Of a stretch of 64,000 nucleotides of DNA, positions 43,250 through 53,539 are shown in pieces. The translations under genes and the position numbers were made by a program. The stretch covers positions 158,177-222,176 of the forward strand of contig JAPZLL010000053.1 of NCBI GenBank assembly GCA_036250225.1, in the 5' to 3' direction. This stretch comes from Cercophora sp. LCS_1. Its lineage: Eukaryota; Ascomycota; Sordariomycetes; Sordariales; Lasiosphaeriaceae. How positions within the stretch are numbered: position 1 is the first letter of the stretch; each line of letters begins with the position of its first letter. The notes below the pieces were generated by a model, which was not told the origin of the DNA, did not search any database, and saw only the letters and a program-made list of their open reading frames with translations.

Positions 43250-46200
43250 GTCACTGGGAGGCGTCTGGTTGGATCGCACCGCTGGTGATGGGCACGACTG
43301 TTTGCTACGGAACTGCACGATATATTGGCCTGCAGAACATGTGCCTCCTGGGTCGGGGCCACCGGTGGGACCACGACGCCGGATGGTGAAAACGGGGCGG
43401 ATGGTTCGTGGCGGGCGTGGTGTCTGTCAGATTGCATGGAAGCGTGCCACTGGTGTTCTCTTGCATTTTTGGAGATGGCTTCGTATTGCACCAGACGCCG
43501 CGCTAGAGACCGGCCTGCAGCTTGTGGCTCCGCTGCTGGGGGCAGGCATGGACAGCAGGCGTTGTCGCGATGGACAACGAGGTCATGTTTGTGCATTCCG
43601 GGCGGACTGGGCTCGTGTTGTGCTTCTTGGGCGACTTGGCGGCTGGTGGCGATAGGTAAGCATGGTGTTGAGTGAATCACTCCGAGAGTCTGGTGGAATT
43701 TGCAGAGGCTTCTGTGGGCTCGACCGACTCTTGCTTCGGTCCCGAATTCCGCCTGCTTTGCGATTGTATGTCTGGGGCATTTCAGACATCCGGTCGTCGT
43801 CGGGCGTATTGCTGCCGAAGCACATCCACGCAATCCCCGAGCACAGGGACGACACGCAGGCCACCCATACGAACATACACCGTCATGAGGACACAACACA
43901 ACCTTCAATATCTCCTCCCCACACGGCGGACAGCTCGCGAGGGCGCTTCAGCAGCCCGAGACACGAAAACACAGCAGCGCCGTCTAAACATTACACCCGC
44001 ACTCTATATTATTATCATTATTCCCTGAAGGCCATCCCATCCCCACCGCCACTGGCATCATCTACCGACGTCGCAAGCCCACCCAAAGTCTAGACCGGCT
44101 CGTGTTTTTGTCGACAGCTAGCCTAACTCCCCGCCTGCCCCCCCTAACCAGTGGCTGTTGGCTCGTCACACGTGGAGCCCCCGAGGAAGATGTTCTGTCA
44201 CACCGACGCCAGGTCTCGAAGGACGGTCTCCCCAATATCTATGCGCCTTCTCTATGGACGCGTCGCCTGTCTAGTTCCCGTTTCGGGATGCTAGCTTCGA
44301 TGCAGCTACCCGTGTCCAGCAGTTTCGCTGATATTCCCCTCCGTGACGGCCGACAGGCCATGTTTTGATCGGCGCGAGGCCACTGCGTTGGAGTGACAGG
44401 GGACGACTAATTCTAAATGATCCTTTCCATCTTCTCCAGTGACAAAAAGAAGGGGGTGTGTATACATATAACATGGGAGTAATATAAAAAATACGGACAA
44501 CGTTTCGAGTTCACAAAGGCAGTCGACTGCCGTGTAACCGTTCCGCAGTTCGGGACTACTACATTGCTACTTGATCATTATTTTTTTTCCCCCCCACGGT
44601 GTGTCACTGTCGCAATTCTTTTCAGCCCAATAACACCTCTCACCGGGTCCCCACCCGCCAGCCAGCCACCAAGCCTACCCAACCAGTCCTCGGTGTTGAA
44701 GCGTGTGTGGTGTGTGGGTGTGTGTGGGTGTGTAGTCTCGGCCCCATCTTGACCTTGTCTCCGAAACTTCCATTTTCCCTTCGTCCTCTGTTGTTACACA
44801 TTTCTCTCTCTTTCACCCTGTCGTCTTCTCACCGGCCCGAGCCTGAGCATCGGTACGGCCTGAGTTTCACAGGTGAAAGTCGGATGACACAGTCACTCGT
44901 TGAGGAGGAATACGCCTTGGTTTATTAACCTGTGTGTCGTGGTGTCGTGCTGTGTCGTGTTGCAAGTCGGTCAATTATATGAAAACTGGAGAATTTCACT
45001 AGGTTGGCATTTATTGGCCCCCTTCGGTTTCTAGGTGCGAGGCAGATGGTGTTTTATTTTTTTTTTGTTTTCACTTGCTAGGTTAGTTCAGTTGGTGGTT
45101 ACTAGTGTGAGTTCGCCTGGTGTTGCTTGTTCGACCGACGTGTGTGTCTGGTGTGTGTTGGTTGGTTTTGGGGCAAAACATGGTCTTGGGCACACCGCTT
45201 GTCTAGTTGTTCAGTATTCGGACTGGACTGGTTCACGTCGGGTGAGGTGGATGTGGGGGTCGGTGAGACTTTGGGTTGTGGGTTGGTGGAGGGAGGCTGA
45301 AATGTATTTCTCTTTTCGGATAGGGCGGGGTTTGGATTGACGGTTTGGGTACTTGGTTGTTTTCTTTTTGGTCGGGGGTTTTGTTGGTGGTTGGTGATTG
45401 TGATTGGGAAGGTGTGGTGGTTTGGAGGTTGGTTTAGCGAATGTGAGCGCCATGGTTGATGGTAGATTAATGCATACTTGGGATCTCCTTGCATTTTTGA
45501 AACTTGTCCATTTTTTCTTGTTCGAGGCAACACGCTTGAGTTGGTGTTGGTGTTGAGTTGGGCGCCACCAGCGGCGGGATTCAGGGGCTGAGTAAACAAA
45601 TGGCAGGAACACCTCCCTCCACTTTCAATGCTGAAGCCGCCATGTCCAATTTTTAGCGCCTTCCCCCTTTTTTTTTGGGCAATTCAAATGATATCCTGAA
45701 TACTGGCACGGCGCCACATAACTGTTCGGAGGAGGAGCCCTTTCAACGGGCAGGTCGAATACAAGCCTCCATACCGGATGAAAAGACTCGAGTACAAAAA
45801 AAAAAAAGTCTTCAAAAAGAAATCGAACTCAAGCTGTTCACCTTTCAAAGTAAGAGTCATCCAAATGGGCTCGGACGTCTAAGTGGACTCGCTAACGGTG
45901 TGCGCTTGATGTTGTTCAGCCCAGCTTTGGTTGCTTATGAGGTATACCTGAAACGTGTGGCGCCTACCAAAAGAATGATCAAAACAAAAATGACAACAGC
46001 CAGCCCAAGCACGTCTAGCTAAGATGGATGGCCGCTCAGATAGACAACTGGTGAACAGAGAGAATCTGAGGGCAAAAAAAAAGGCCCAAAGAATGAACGG
46101 GGTCAGGAAGTGAGCTCAAGGACTAGGCGAATCGCTGACATGGCCGGAGCGTCCTCGTAGACATGCTGCCCAAGGAGAATTTGCCTGTTAAGGGCCGGTG

Positions 46201-46727
46201 GAGCATGATCATGGATCCAAGCCAACATGGTTTTGAAGATTTATCTAGACGGAGCATCTAGTCGTTGAATTTGTCGAGTTACGGCTCTAGACCTGAAAGC
46301 TGACCTCTGAGAGGAGTTGAGAATCCCTTGACGTTTTCGAAGACGCCCACACTTTCTAAGGCCCCTAAGGAAATCATAGGACGTTGAACACAGTATTAGA
46401 GCTAGATGGCGATCCTGTAGGTCCTTGTAGATCGAAGATGTCCGTTCAGTCAACTCCGTCCTGGATATCCATGGTGATTCGATAACCCTCTCGTCGTCTA
46501 TCCTAAGATGACCCTGCTCGGTATCATCGGACCTGCTAAAGACAAGAGTCACCATAAACAACTGTCGAATGTCAATATCTGACCGCCAATGCCAGACTTT
46601 TAATGACCTCTCTAAAGGCTGGACTTTTGGATCTCCTATTTAGACCGCCTCTTGGAACCGCTCAACTTCTAAAGCCATTTTGTCTACCCGCAACATGCCC
46701 CCCCCCAAAAAAGAAGAAGAACCCACC
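43250..46727. other. Intergenic region with possible gene remnants
   Basis: 3.5 kb between the BRCT gene and gamma-glutamyl phosphate reductase. 43250-45600 shows only chance-like frames, GT-rich runs (44700-44735) and poly-T/A. 45880-46561 on the minus strand shows exon-like fragments, listed separately. No RNA gene recognised. Confidence 0.5.
45880..46561 (-). pseudogene. Possible degenerate or unresolved minus-strand gene
   Basis: Three minus-strand segments have protein-like composition. Segment 1 (46561-46241) is 106 codons and contains DDERVIESPWISRTELTERT. Segment 2 (about 46229-46107) reads MLAWIHDHAPPALNRQILLG and continues to ELTS before a stop. Segment 3 (about 46020-45951) reads LDVLGLAVVIFVLIILLVG, a good membrane helix, with AG before it and a GTATAC donor after it; a 56-nt intron would lead to a short exon that stops near 45881. 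I could not chain the three segments into one intact frame. It may be a decayed gene, a gene with undetected introns, or chance. No family is recognised. Confidence 0.25.
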
Positions 46728-48065
46728 TCAAAGAGGCAACTTTTCATGCTTGAACCTCTTCTTCCCCTCGCCCTCACCATAGATGGCCGTGATATGACCC
46801 TGACCCCTAATCTTGTACTTGTAGATCATGAGACCCTCCAAGCCAACCGGCCCCCGCGAATGAATCTTGTTGGTGCTGATGCCGACCTCGGTACCAAATC
46901 CATATCGCATACCATCGGCAAACCTTGTCGACGCGTTCCAGTAGACACCCGAAGAATCCACCGCCGACATGAACCTCTCGGCCTTCTCCTTATCCTCCGT
47001 CACAATCGCATCTGTATGATGCGACCCGTGCGTGTTGATATGGACCACGGCCTCTTGCAACCCGCTCACAACCTTGACGGCCACCACCAACGCCAAAAAC
47101 TCGGTGTCATAATCCGCCTCGGCCGCATCGACAGCCTTGTCGGCGAGCCCTGCCGGCAACGCCTTCTTACTCCTCTCATCACACCTCAACTCAACATTCT
47201 TCGCCACCAACCCCTCCGCCACAGTAGGCCACACACTCCCTAGCGCCTCCTCCTGCACAAGCAACGTCTCAAGCGCATTACACGCAGCCGGATAGCTTGT
47301 CTTAGCATCCACCACCACATCCACCGCCTTCTTCACATCCGCATCCGCCTCCAAATACACCGCACACAGGCCATCCGCATGCCCCAGGACCGGGATCTTG
47401 GTATTCTCCTTAATATACCTCACCAACTCATTCCCACCCCTAGGAATCACCAAATCGATATACCGATCCAGCGCCAACAGCTGCGGGATAACATCCCGTG
47501 TCGTGACCAACTGCACCGCATCATTCGGCACCTGGCTCTTTGCCAGCGCCTCGCTGATCACCTTTGAGATCGCCACAAAACTCTCCGTCGACTCCTTCCC
47601 GCCCTTGAGAATGGCCGCGTTCCCGCTCTTGATGGCCAACGAAGCAATATTCGCAATCACCTCGGGGCGGGCCTCGAAAATGATTAAAAGCACGCCAATC
47701 GGACACGTCACGCGCTCGAGCTCGAGGCCGTCGTCCAGCTTGGTGCGCAATGTGACTTTACCGACGGGATCGTCGAGGTCGCGTACGTCCAGGATACCTT
47801 TGAGCATGTCCTCCCATTTTCCGGGCTTGTTGAGGTCGAGGCGGGAGACGAGCGATTGGCTGAGCTGGCCGTCTGCTGCGGCGGCGCGGGCAAGTTCGAG
47901 ATCGCGCGCGTTGGCGGCGAGGATGGTGTCGCGGTTGGAGGAGAGGGAGGCGTGGATGAGGCTCAGGGCTTCGTTGCGCGCCGAGGCGGGGAGGGTTTGA
48001 AGGGTGTGAGAGGCTGTTTTGGCGGCTGCTGCCGCGGAGGCGGGGGAGGCGTTTGTTAGGGACAT
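46728..48065 (-). CDS. Gamma-glutamyl phosphate reductase (proline biosynthesis)
   Basis: A single exon of 445 codons from the ATG at 48065 (MSLTNASP). The frame is open 25 codons further up, but the shorter start matches family length. It reduces gamma-glutamyl phosphate to glutamate-5-semialdehyde with NADPH, step two of proline synthesis (PRO2/ProA). Visible hallmarks are GVLLIIFEARPEVIANIASL, LAIKSGNAAILKGGKE, LVIPRGGNELVRYI, the catalytic cysteine in YPAACNALET (about residue 262) and the C-terminal GLEGLMIYKYKIRGQGH. Unlike plant and animal P5CS it has no fused kinase domain, as in other fungi, so a separate gamma-glutamyl kinase must lie elsewhere. No targeting peptide is evident. Confidence 0.97.
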   Translation of the reverse strand: MSLTNASPASAAAAAKTASHTLQTLPASARNEALSLIHASLSSNRDTILAANARDLELARAAAADGQLSQSLVSRLDLNKPGKWEDMLKGILDVRDLDDPVGKVTLRTKLDDGLELERVTCPIGVLLIIFEARPEVIANIASLAIKSGNAAILKGGKESTESFVAISKVISEALAKSQVPNDAVQLVTTRDVIPQLLALDRYIDLVIPRGGNELVRYIKENTKIPVLGHADGLCAVYLEADADVKKAVDVVVDAKTSYPAACNALETLLVQEEALGSVWPTVAEGLVAKNVELRCDERSKKALPAGLADKAVDAAEADYDTEFLALVVAVKVVSGLQEAVVHINTHGSHHTDAIVTEDKEKAERFMSAVDSSGVYWNASTRFADGMRYGFGTEVGISTNKIHSRGPVGLEGLMIYKYKIRGQGHITAIYGEGEGKKRFKHEKLPL

Positions 48066-49143
48066 TTTTGGGGATATAATGAATGTATTTGGAATATGGA
48101 AAGCAGTGATCTCAGGAGGCGTCCTGGAGGGTGATATCAACTTTTTTTTTTGGGCGAGTCACCGTTCTTGCGCCGCTGCGCTGCTTGTGAGGAAGGATTC
48201 CTGGTGGGGGCGGGGTTTCCCATCGATAATGTGGGGTACAGTGAACCCCTGTCGGGTAGTTCTTGGCGGGTTATTGTTCCCCCCGTCGCTGAGGGTCCCC
48301 TCTCCCGTCGCTGACCGCATCCGAACCGGTTCGGCGCCGGTGGGTAGGAGTTGGACTCCGAGTGCGGTGCCGCCGGCTATGACTTGCATATTTCCCGCCC
48401 AACGAAACAACAGCACCAGTTCCTTCCTTCTCATGCGCGTTTCTCAGCAGTTTTACTTGCTTGCTCCCGGAACCTTCTTGCCTCGGCTCGTAGCGCAACG
48501 GGAGGGGTCAAATGCCGACCAGCCGCGATAAGTGAAGCAATGATCTCCCCGGCTTCGGAAGGACGAGATAGCGAAGAGCGCGTATTCGCGACTACTGGAT
48601 TAGATTGTGTGCTGTATGCAAGCTGCAAACCTACGTCCTCCAGAATGTCGTCAGGTGGTGGGGGGAAATATCGCGGCAACAACACCCCAAAAAGTCCACG
48701 GGGTCCGGGGGCACCTTCTGCGGCTCCCACCTTTTCCCCGGATCCACCTTCTCCTTCCACCGGCACGCTAGAACATACAAGGGTAACTGCTATCCGAGGC
48801 AGTCTGGTGCCATCAAGGATGGCAAAGCGTTTCCGTTCGCTCATGGACTAAATTCTTCTGTATCTCGTACTCGTCCCGCAACAAACATTTGGTTACTCCC
48901 GTCCCTAGCAGCGTACAATTTGTACGATTCCTAATAACGCATCACCCATTCTCTCTCTCTCTCGTTCCTTTACAAGTATACCTCTGCTGTCTTTCTAGAC
49001 GCTCGTTTCACTTGTTTGTCGACACCTCTCGAAGCAGTCCTTTATTGGCGAGCCAGATTGTCACTCGCTTTCCCTACGACCTCTTTAAACCTGTGCTCCC
49101 TCGACGTTCAATTTGCACCGCGTCACAACCGAGCACCCGCGCC
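48066..49143. other. Divergent promoter between the reductase and MFS genes
   Basis: 1.1 kb with the leader of the reductase gene (minus) and the promoter and CT-rich leader of the transporter gene (plus; CT run near 48950-48965). Overlapping short frames look like chance. Confidence 0.5.
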
Positions 49144-51126
49144 ATGGCCGGGAACCACGGGAAGCCGCCCGGGTCCGGGGTTTTTCCCCGGCAGCCAAGC
49201 GAACCCCCTGCCAGTGCCGAGGGCACCGGCTCCGATACCGAGAAGTCGCTGACCGGCAGGGCCCCTACTAATGGTACACTACCCGCCTACAAGGCCGACC
49301 CAATTATACTTCATCGGGGGGTTAATAACATCACTGACAATGAGCAGGCAACCTTCTCCGGGTTGAAAAAGCCCAACTTTCTGGTGGCAGTTCGGTTGCT
49401 GGCGACGAGCAGATCGAGGTTGGGGAGCCATATCAAAACAACCCCAGTTTGGAGGCCGGCCAAAAAGGGCCAAAGCTGAAACGAAAAGCCTCTTCTTTTA
49501 CCCATCGAGCTGCCGTTATGATCCCAAGATCGGAAAGAAGAGGGTTATTGGGTCGATTTACAATTGTGCCTGAAGTTCAGAACCCTTACGACTACAACAA
49601 CACTACCAAATGGATAATAACCGCTGTTGTTGCTCTGGCTGCCGCTGCTGCTCCAATGGGGTCCAGCATGTTTTATCGTAAGGATACCCTTTTGTTATTA
49701 TTATTTGTTGTGCTGCTTTATTTGGATTGCTGCTAATATTTGGGCAATAGCGTCCCTCCCTGAAATGTCCAAGGATATGCATGTATCGACCTCCATTACG
49801 AATTTAACGATTGCCGGGTATATGCTTTCAATGGCAATATTTCCTCTCTGGTGGTAAGTAGTAGCCGTGCTCCGCTTGTTTGTGGCTCGGCGCTGACGAA
49901 GCAGGTCGTCCTTCTCAGAAACATTCGGCCGGCGCACCATCTACATTGTCTCGTTCACGCTCTTCACAGTTGCATCTGTCCTTAGTGCGGCCAGTGTCAA
50001 CATTGCCATGCTCATCGTCACACGAGTCATTGCAGGAGGAGCCTCGGCATCAGTCCAGGCTGTCGGCGCCGGCACCATTGCCGACATCTGGGTGCCGGCT
50101 GAACGTGGACGGGCCATGGGCCTGTTCTACCTCGGTCCGCTCACAGGTCCTCTCTTTGCACCCATCATTGGCGGCATCCTTTCTGAAAAGTTTAACTGGC
50201 GCGCAACCATGTGGTTCCTCACCATTTACGGAGGCGTCATGACGCTGGGACTTTTCTTTGGCCTCCCGGAGACGCTAGCGAGGAAGAAGCGCCTAGAGCC
50301 AACTCGTCGTCCAAGCAGCGAGCTTGAGACTGTGGACGTCAATGACCTGAGACGAACTTCAACAGCAAAGTCAGTCAAGGATAGGTTGAAGAAGACTGCT
50401 TTCCTCTTCAAGAAGTTCATCACGGATCCCCTGGCGGTCATCCTCTACCTTCGCTACCCGGCTGTGTCCATTTCAGTCTACATGGCGTCGATAGCATTTG
50501 GCGCCCTTTTTGTCATGAACATTTCGCTGCAGTCCACTTTCGCTGCTCCGCCCTACGAGTTTCCCACCATCCTGCTCGGTCTTCTCTACCTTTCACCGGC
50601 GACGGGCTATGTGATCGCATCGCTGGTTGGTGGCCGATGGATCGACTACATCATGGCGCGCGAGGCACGAAAGGCCAACCGCTACGACGACGAAGGCAAG
50701 CTCATCCTTCTCCCCGAGGACCGCATGGGCGAGAATCTGTGGCTGGCCGCAACGCTGTATCCTGCTTCGTTGATCTGGTACGGATGGGCTGTTCAGTATG
50801 GCTTGCCGTGGTATGTTTCGCAGATTGCGACATTCTTTTTCGGCATTGGCGCCATGCTGGTCTTTGGCTGCGTCACGACCGTTTTGACCGAGTTCATGCC
50901 CCACAGCAGCAGCAGCGGCGTGGCAGTCAACAACCTTGTCCGCAACATCTTTTCGTGCGTGGGCGGTACTGTTGCTCAACCTCTGATCGATGTAATGGGC
51001 AATGGGTGGCTGTGTACCATTGTTGGGTTGATTGCGTGGGTGACGTGTAATCTGGCCATTCTGGCTCTCAAGAAGAAAGGTCCGAAGTGGCGGATCACCA
51101 TGGACAGGGAGTTGAACAAGAGGTGA
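49144..51126 (+). CDS. MFS drug/polyamine transporter, DHA1 type
   Basis: Four exons, 49144-49273, 49348-49677, 49751-49853 and 49905-51126 (introns of 74, 73 and 51 nt), give 594 residues. Residues about 1-150 are a cytosolic, charged N-terminus. About twelve membrane helices follow: KWIITAVVALAAAAAPMGSS starts helix 1, FYPSLPEMSKDMHVS is the typical loop after it, FGRRTIYIVSF is the motif-A-like loop, and RVIAGGASASVQAVGAGTIAD is helix 4. A long central loop separates the two six-helix halves. The family (fluconazole/polyamine type) exports drugs, toxins or polyamines by proton antiport at the plasma membrane. Substrate unknown. Intron 1 has a weaker GTACAC donor, so the N-terminal ~45 residues are the least certain part. 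Confidence 0.9.
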
Positions 51127-51344
51127 GGAGCATGTCAGGATCATAGGGCATGGATCCACGATTTGTACAGCGTATACCAGTAATGTTTGAACTGAAATAT
51201 CATTGATTGATTGAGAGAGAAATGCCTGAACTGCTGGTAATCAAAGGAGTGACTGAGGGGGGTATAACTTCTAAAAAGTGAGCGTCGTCATTAATTATTA
51301 GTCGTCATCATCATCGTCGCGGAACATTAGAAAGCAGAAATAAA

Positions 51345-53539
51345 TCACCACCCCCAAAGCCCTCGCTTTGCCCAGCCAAGAATACTCAATCCATCCTGGA
51401 CGTTCTCCTGTCCCTCGGGCCCGTCCCAAAACATCATCCCGCCCAGGTTGCCGTAGCTGTACGCCTTCACTTGCTGCGCAAGAGTCAACAGCCCGCGTGG
51501 TCGTCCGCCGAAACCGGCGTATGCGCTGGGTCCGGCGGCTAACCACGCTGGAGTGCCGACATAGAAGCGTGTGCGCAAGGCCGAGCTGTCGCGGAGAGGG
51601 GCGACGCCTGAGGAGAGGGCTTGGGACCATTGACGGAGGGAGTCGGGGAAGCCATCGGAGCCGATTTCGCAAGCGGGGTTGTTGAAGAATTCTGTGATTA
51701 TGGGGTTAGTCTCGTGTTTGTCGCAGAGGGTCTAGCTAGGCTGTGAAACGGGCAAGTAAACGTACGCGGCCAAACGAAATTGCTCTGCACCAAATACCCC
51801 AAAGGAATTGAAGCATCAGGGAACGAACAGCCCGGCGCGGCAGTGAGATAGTAATCCTTGCTACCGTCAGACGCGAAACGAGCCCGCAGCTGCGCAGCAA
51901 AGGTATCCCAGTGCGCGGGCCGTCCATCGGATTTATCTAGATCAACTCATTAGTTTCTCTGAAATGACAGGATGGGAAAGGGAAACATACCCAGGTCGAA
52001 CCCATCAATAACAGCCTCCCCGAACGGACGAAGCCCAGAATCGACGTAGCCGCGGGGACCGAAAAGCCCAAAGAGCTTGTCAGCAAAGGTGATGGCTTCG
52101 ATATCAGAGCTCAGGGGCAGGATGCTCCCCGCACCGCCGAGACTGAGTGTCACCTTTTTGCCGTACTTGGTCTGGCACTTGACGATATCTTCTTCGAGGT
52201 ACGGGAAGTAGGCTAGGCCTGGAGCGACGGCGAGCATCTGCACGGTTTGGTAGGATGGACAGGCGGCGCTGAGTTCGAGGCGTGGCCAGCCGCTGTTGGC
52301 GTCGTTGATCGAGGTGAGGAAGCCGAGGATGACCATGTCGATGTTGGGGTCGGCGCATTGGTCGAGTAAAGAGGTGCGCGTTGTTGCGGCTGACTGGCCA
52401 AAGTAGACGGCGACGTTGGTGCTGGCGCGTGGGTGGAAGAGGTAGTTGCGCGGGTTGTCGTACGAGGGCGGCAGGATGGAAGTCGTGTTGGTTGGGAGGG
52501 GTCGTGGGGCGATGAGCGTGCCTGTTGCGGTGCAGCCGGGGCGGGTTGGGTCACAGGTCAGGAGGGTGGTGGTGGGGTAGGGGAGCACGTAGGTTGTGGT
52601 GGGAAGGGGAAGGGTTAGGAAAGTAGGTAGACCGGAAGTGGGAAGGGGAAGACCGACCGTTGGAAGGCCGGTTGTGGGAACGGGGATTGTGGGAAGAGGG
52701 AGCGAGATTGAGACGGAGACGGCAGGCAGCGAAATCGATGGGAGGGGGAGAGAAACTGGCGGAAGGGAAATAGGGGGTAGGGAAACGCTGGGAATTGGAA
52801 AGGTGGACAGGAGGGTTGCAAGCACAGATGACAGGAGGCTATCGATGGGGACAGAGGGGACAATGGGCACTACGGAGGGGATTGCTGGGAATACACTGCT
52901 GGAGATGGAGAGAATTTCAGTCAGGGGAAGAGAGGGAATGGGAAGAGTCGGGAGCGCGGTGATGACGGAGTCAACTACTCCCGAAATCTGGCTCAGCACC
53001 TCCGAGATGGGCATCGTGGGGAGACCTGTGATAACCGGACCAACGCCGCCTGTGATCTGACTGATAATCTCGGACGCCGGCAAGCTCTGAAGACCTATGA
53101 CCGGAAGGACCGAGACGATCTCGGAGATGGAAAGTGAGATGCTCGGGACCTCAATCGGGAGCGATGGCACCAACGTTGGCAAGCTAGAGATTGGTAGTGA
53201 CGGGACCGAGGCGGGAAGACCTGTGATCGGGAGGACCGAGATGATCTCGGAGATCGGAAGCGAGATGCTTGGGAGCACGCTGGGGATCTCGATAGGGATC
53301 GAGGGAACCAGAGTGGGCAGTCCAGTGATCGGAAGAACAGAAACGATCTCGGAGATGGGAATCTCGATACTCGGCAGCACGGTCGGTATCTCGATCAGAA
53401 TCGACGGCACCAAAGTCGGCAGCCCGGAGATGGGGAGCGAAGGCACCAGTGTTGGTAGTCCTGAGAGGAGAGACGTCAACCCAAGAATGTCAATAGTTGG
53501 AATTTCCAGGGGGATGGAAAACGTCAAGCTGGGTACCTC
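51345..53539 (-). CDS. GH18 chitinase-like domain with repeat-rich N-terminus (3' part of a split gene)
   Basis: Exons 53539-51991, 51936-51766 and 51691-51345 (introns of 54 and 74 nt) encode about 688 residues. The first 320 are repeats of the type PTLVPSLPI-ISEIISVLPITGL. The last 330 are a class III GH18 barrel: NVAVYFGQ, DMVILGFLTS, VTLSLGGAGS (the SxGG motif), DGFDLDKSDG, VQSNFVWPQFFNNPAC and GGMMFWDG. In active enzymes the DxxDxDxE motif ends in Glu, the proton donor; here it reads D-G-F-D-L-D-K-S, so that Glu is Ser. The domain may therefore bind chitin without cutting it. This part has no ATG or signal peptide of its own and continues the upstream frame except for one extra T, so it probably belongs to one secreted ~1,735-residue protein. 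Confidence 0.75.

Noticed and set aside
43015..43908. 297-codon minus frame opposite the end of the BRCT gene
   Set aside because: Partly antisense to the BRCT gene's second exon; composition is chance-like.
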